This document shows positions 4,025 through 6,348 of a DNA stretch of 6,348 nt, piece by piece (positions within the stretch are counted from its first letter, which is position 1; each line of letters begins with the position of its first letter). The notes under the pieces are model-generated. The model searched no databases and was not told where the DNA came from. It was given only the letters and a program-made list of their open reading frames with translations. The stretch comes from Clostridiaceae bacterium. GTDB lineage: Bacteria > Bacillota > Clostridia > Clostridiales > Clostridiaceae. The position numbers and the translations under genes are program-made. The stretch spans positions 1 through 6,348 of the forward strand of contig DOKV01000111.1 in assembly GCA_003510765.1 (NCBI GenBank), given 5' to 3'.

Positions 4025-6025
4025 CTAGGATTTGGCGTCTTCTTTTTTAGCAAAGTGATAGTTAAACTTAGACGCATCTTCATCTACAATGCGTTGGATA
4101 AAGGCATCCATATCTACTTTGCCTTCATCGCCCTTTTCTCTACTGGTGACAGATAAAGTGCTGCTTTCCTGCTCTTGCTCCCCAATGACCACAAAGTATG
4201 GAATTTTTTCATTTCTTGCTTCACGAATCTTATAACCAACCTTTTCATTTCGGTCGTCCATCTCCACACGGATGCCACGCTTCTTCATCTTCGCTAGTAC
4301 TTCGGCTACATAGTCATGGTACTTTTCAGAGATGGGGAGCAGTCTCACTTGAACGGGTGCAAGCCATAAAGGCATGGCGCCGGCATACTTTTCAATGAGG
4401 ATGGCCAAAGTTCTTTCATAGCAACCGATGGAGGTTCTATGGATGACCAAAGGATGCTTCTTTTGGCCATCTTTATCCACGTAGGTCATATTGAAACGCT
4501 CTGGTAAGGCAAAGTCGATTTGTACGGTGATGATGGTATCTTCTTTCCCGTGAACATTCTTCATCTGAAGATCCAGTTTTGGTCCGTAGAAAGCTGCTTC
4601 TCCATCTACTTCTATATAAGGAACTTTCGCATGGTCTAGAATCTCTCTCATGGTGTTTTGCGTAGCTTCCCAAGCATCAGGATTATCAATATATTTATGG
4701 GTATCTTGTGGATCCCACTTGGAGAATCGATAGGTGATGTCTTCACGAATCCCTAAGACGTCCATGACATAGTTTGTGAGATCTAGAACGCCTCTAAATT
4801 CTTCTTCTAACTGGTCAGGTCGAACAATGAGATGTCCTTCTGAAATGGTGAACTGACGGACTCTTGTTAAGCCGTGCATTTCTCCTGAAGATTCATTTCT
4901 AAAGAGTGTGGATGTTTCTCCCATTCGTACAGGTAGATCTCGATAGCTGTGTTGGTCGGAGTTATAGATGGCAAATTGGAAAGGACAGGTCATGGGTCTT
5001 AAGGCCATCACTTCTCCTTCAACATCATCCCCAAAAAGATCTCCATGGCCATGAGGATCTTGACACATGATGAACATGCCATCTTTATAGTGATCCCAGT
5101 GACCAGATACTTTAAAGAGGTCTGATTTACTCATGAGTGGCGTTTGGGTAAATTCATAGCCGTGGCTTTCTTCCAAATCTTCAATGAATCGCTTCATCAC
5201 TTGAAGAATCTTGGTGCCATTTTTCTTAAAGAGTGGCAGCCCTTGTCCAATCATTTCTGAGGAGGTGAAAATCCCAAGCTCTCTGCCTAGTTTGTTATGG
5301 TCTCTTCTCTTGGCTTCTTCAAGCTTTTCAAGATACTCGTCTAAATCTGCTTTCTTTGGGAAGCTGGTGCCATAAATTCTAGAGAGCATTTTGTTCTTTT
5401 CAGAACCTCTCCAATAAGCTCCTGCCACTTGGGTGAGTTTGAAGGCTTTCACTTGCTTTGTGGACACAATATGAGGTCCAGCACAAAGGTCTACAAAGTC
5501 TCCCATTTTATAGAAAGAAAGCACTTCATCCTCTGGTAAGTCTTGGATGAGTTCTACTTTGTAGGGTTCATCCATCTTTTCCATGAGCGCAATGGCTTCT
5601 GCCCTTGGCAAAGTATAAACTTCAAAGTGCATGTTTTCTTTGACAATGTTCTTCATCTCTTTTTCAATGTTTTCTAGATCCTCTGCAGAGAAGCTACCCT
5701 CTTTGTCAAAATCATAGTAATAGCCATGCTCAATGGCAGGTCCAATGGCAAGCTTGGCTTCTGGAAATAGTCTTTTCACGGCCAAGGCCAAAATATGAGA
5801 GGTGGTATGTCTAAAAGCAAACCGTCCCTCTTCATCGTTGAAGGTGCTGATTTCCAGGGCGCAGTCTTCTGTTAAGGGGTGCCTAAGGTCTACCCTTTCT
5901 CCATTGACTTTACCAGCCAAAGCCGCACGGCCAAGACCATCAGAGATGGTAAAAGCAGCATCTTGAACTGTTGCACCAGGTTCAAGTTGTAGTACATTTC
6001 CGTCTTTTAAAGTTACATTAATCAT
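4025..6025 (-). CDS. thrS: Threonyl-tRNA synthetase
   Basis: Cytoplasmic class II synthetase, 666 residues, charging tRNA-Thr. Residues 1-61 are the TGS domain. The editing domain carries HTTSH (73-77) and CAGPH (181-185), so the four editing metal ligands H73, H77, C181 and H185 are intact. In the catalytic core, C347 (MTCP), H398 (SEGH) and H529 (VIHRT) are the expected zinc ligands. Motif 2 is TLFRNESSGEMHGLTRVR (373-390) and motif 3 contains GCYERTLAILIE (534-545). The anticodon-binding domain starts near 556 (APVQVRLLP). The core wording differs from the E. coli type (MNCPGH) and matches the clostridial form I remember. A His/Asp-rich stretch (CQDPHGHGDLFGDD, 321-334) makes the protein somewhat longer than the usual 635-645. 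GGAGGAG (complement of 6032-6038) lies 6 bases before ATG 6025; a TTG at 6040 is part of that site and is not the start. Confidence 0.97.
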   Translation of the reverse strand: MINVTLKDGNVLQLEPGATVQDAAFTISDGLGRAALAGKVNGERVDLRHPLTEDCALEISTFNDEEGRFAFRHTTSHILALAVKRLFPEAKLAIGPAIEHGYYYDFDKEGSFSAEDLENIEKEMKNIVKENMHFEVYTLPRAEAIALMEKMDEPYKVELIQDLPEDEVLSFYKMGDFVDLCAGPHIVSTKQVKAFKLTQVAGAYWRGSEKNKMLSRIYGTSFPKKADLDEYLEKLEEAKRRDHNKLGRELGIFTSSEMIGQGLPLFKKNGTKILQVMKRFIEDLEESHGYEFTQTPLMSKSDLFKVSGHWDHYKDGMFIMCQDPHGHGDLFGDDVEGEVMALRPMTCPFQFAIYNSDQHSYRDLPVRMGETSTLFRNESSGEMHGLTRVRQFTISEGHLIVRPDQLEEEFRGVLDLTNYVMDVLGIREDITYRFSKWDPQDTHKYIDNPDAWEATQNTMREILDHAKVPYIEVDGEAAFYGPKLDLQMKNVHGKEDTIITVQIDFALPERFNMTYVDKDGQKKHPLVIHRTSIGCYERTLAILIEKYAGAMPLWLAPVQVRLLPISEKYHDYVAEVLAKMKKRGIRVEMDDRNEKVGYKIREARNEKIPYFVVIGEQEQESSTLSVTSREKGDEGKVDMDAFIQRIVDEDASKFNYHFAKKEDAKS

Positions 6026-6307
6026 TTTTAACTCCTCCAATATAAAATAAAATAGACCCGTCCCTATGAAAGGGACGAGTCATCGCGGTTCCACCCTAAT
6101 TAAAGCGAGAGTACAAAGACTCTTCACTATCACTCTAACGCCTTAACGCGGCTACACGGGAAAGCTTATATCCTAACAGATTTTCGCTTCCACTCCCAGG
6201 GGGTTTTCCAAAAAAGCATTATAGGAACCTTCCAGCCTTGGATTCCCTCTCTACCATAAGTACTTCTTTATACTCGTCCTGTTCAACATGTTCTAGATAT
6301 GGAATTT
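6026..6307 (-). promoter_or_regulatory. Threonine T-box riboswitch leader of thrS
   Basis: The leader, about 280 bases, senses uncharged tRNA-Thr. The T-box sequence AGGGTGGAACCGCG is exact (complement of 6084-6097). Upstream, AAAGAAGTACTTATGG and AGAGAGG with a hairpin GGAATC...GGTTCC and a GGCTGGAAGG loop are Stem I features. A K-turn-like pair, TGAACAGG and CCTGGGAG, closes a specifier loop whose 3' strand holds ACC (6202-6204 on the plus strand), a Thr codon, which agrees with the gene. CCCT (6071-6074) can pair either with AGGG of the T-box (antiterminator) or with AGGG of the terminator. The T-box bulge TGGA predicts a tRNA with U before CCA. The specifier assignment is by eye and less sure than the rest. 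Confidence 0.95.
6041..6081 (-). terminator. T-box-controlled terminator in the thrS leader
   Basis: On the minus strand GACTCGTCCCT (6081-6071) pairs with AGGGACGGGTC (6065-6055) through 11 pairs including one G-T, around a 5-base loop, followed by the T-rich TATTTTATTTTATA. It ends 15 bases before the start codon and its 5' arm overlaps the antiterminator, so charged tRNA-Thr should favour it. Confidence 0.93.
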
Positions 6308-6312
6308 CCTAT

Positions 6313-6341
6313 ATTATATAAGATATCAAAAGTACCGTCAA
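6313..6341 (-). promoter_or_regulatory. Sigma-A promoter of the thrS cluster
   Basis: On the minus strand, -35 TTGACG (6341-6336, 5 of 6), a 17-base spacer and a perfect -10 TATAAT (6318-6313). Transcription should begin near 6306, just before Stem I of the T-box. Both boxes and the spacing are ideal, so this is probably the main promoter for thrS and the HNH gene, and perhaps for the genes that follow. Confidence 0.9.
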
Positions 6342-6348
6342 TGGCTGA

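Noticed and set aside
4015..4083. Longer HNH-gene start inside thrS, at 4083
   Set aside because: It would overlap thrS by 59 bases with no ribosome binding site and add residues that do not fit the HNH fold; TTG 4014 has a good site.
4198..4673. Open frames of 66 codons on both strands inside thrS
   Set aside because: They are shadows of the synthetase frame and lack ribosome binding sites.

Overview
The window looks like chromosome from a low-GC Firmicute, most likely of class Clostridia. The evidence is strong AGGAGG-type ribosome binding sites, sigma-A promoters, a T-box riboswitch in front of a threonyl-tRNA synthetase whose catalytic-core wording (MTCPFQF, GETSTLFRNESSGEMHGL) is of the clostridial type, and DUF2680-type exported proteins. 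The genus cannot be set from the sequence alone.

Layout. Positions 1-80 carry a two-tier hairpin that resembles the right end (and omega-RNA tail) of an IS200/IS605-type element; any transposase or tnpB gene would lie outside the window to the left. Positions 183-713 and 846-1205 hold two small secreted proteins in tandem on the plus strand. They are distant paralogues: the first has a full DUF2680-like region and a Gly/Asn-rich tail, the second keeps only the C-terminal half of that region. Each is followed by its own hairpin terminator. Positions 1302-1796 (minus) encode a hypoxanthine/deoxyinosine DNA glycosylase of the uracil-DNA glycosylase superfamily. It is divergent from ndk (1888-2283, plus), a nucleoside diphosphate kinase with a clear extended -10 promoter.

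The rest is one minus-strand cluster, transcribed from right to left: sigma-A promoter, threonine T-box leader, thrS, a small HNH-nuclease-like gene with a TTG start, a flavodoxin-like gene and plsY (acyl-phosphate:glycerol-3-phosphate acyltransferase). The HNH gene starts 10 bases after the thrS stop codon and its ribosome binding site overlaps that stop, so it is very probably co-expressed under T-box control. The flavodoxin and plsY genes follow with 77- and 37-base gaps and may be read by the same transcript. plsY runs stop-to-stop into ndk with no bases between them, and the ndk terminator hairpin lies inside the 3' end of plsY.

Most of the window is core metabolism. The least ordinary parts are the tandem exported DUF2680 pair beside a probable IS end, the HNH gene coupled to thrS, and the terminator embedded in plsY. 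I found no convincing sign of a wholly new multi-gene system. Five gene starts were set by ribosome binding sites and are shorter than the longest open frame.
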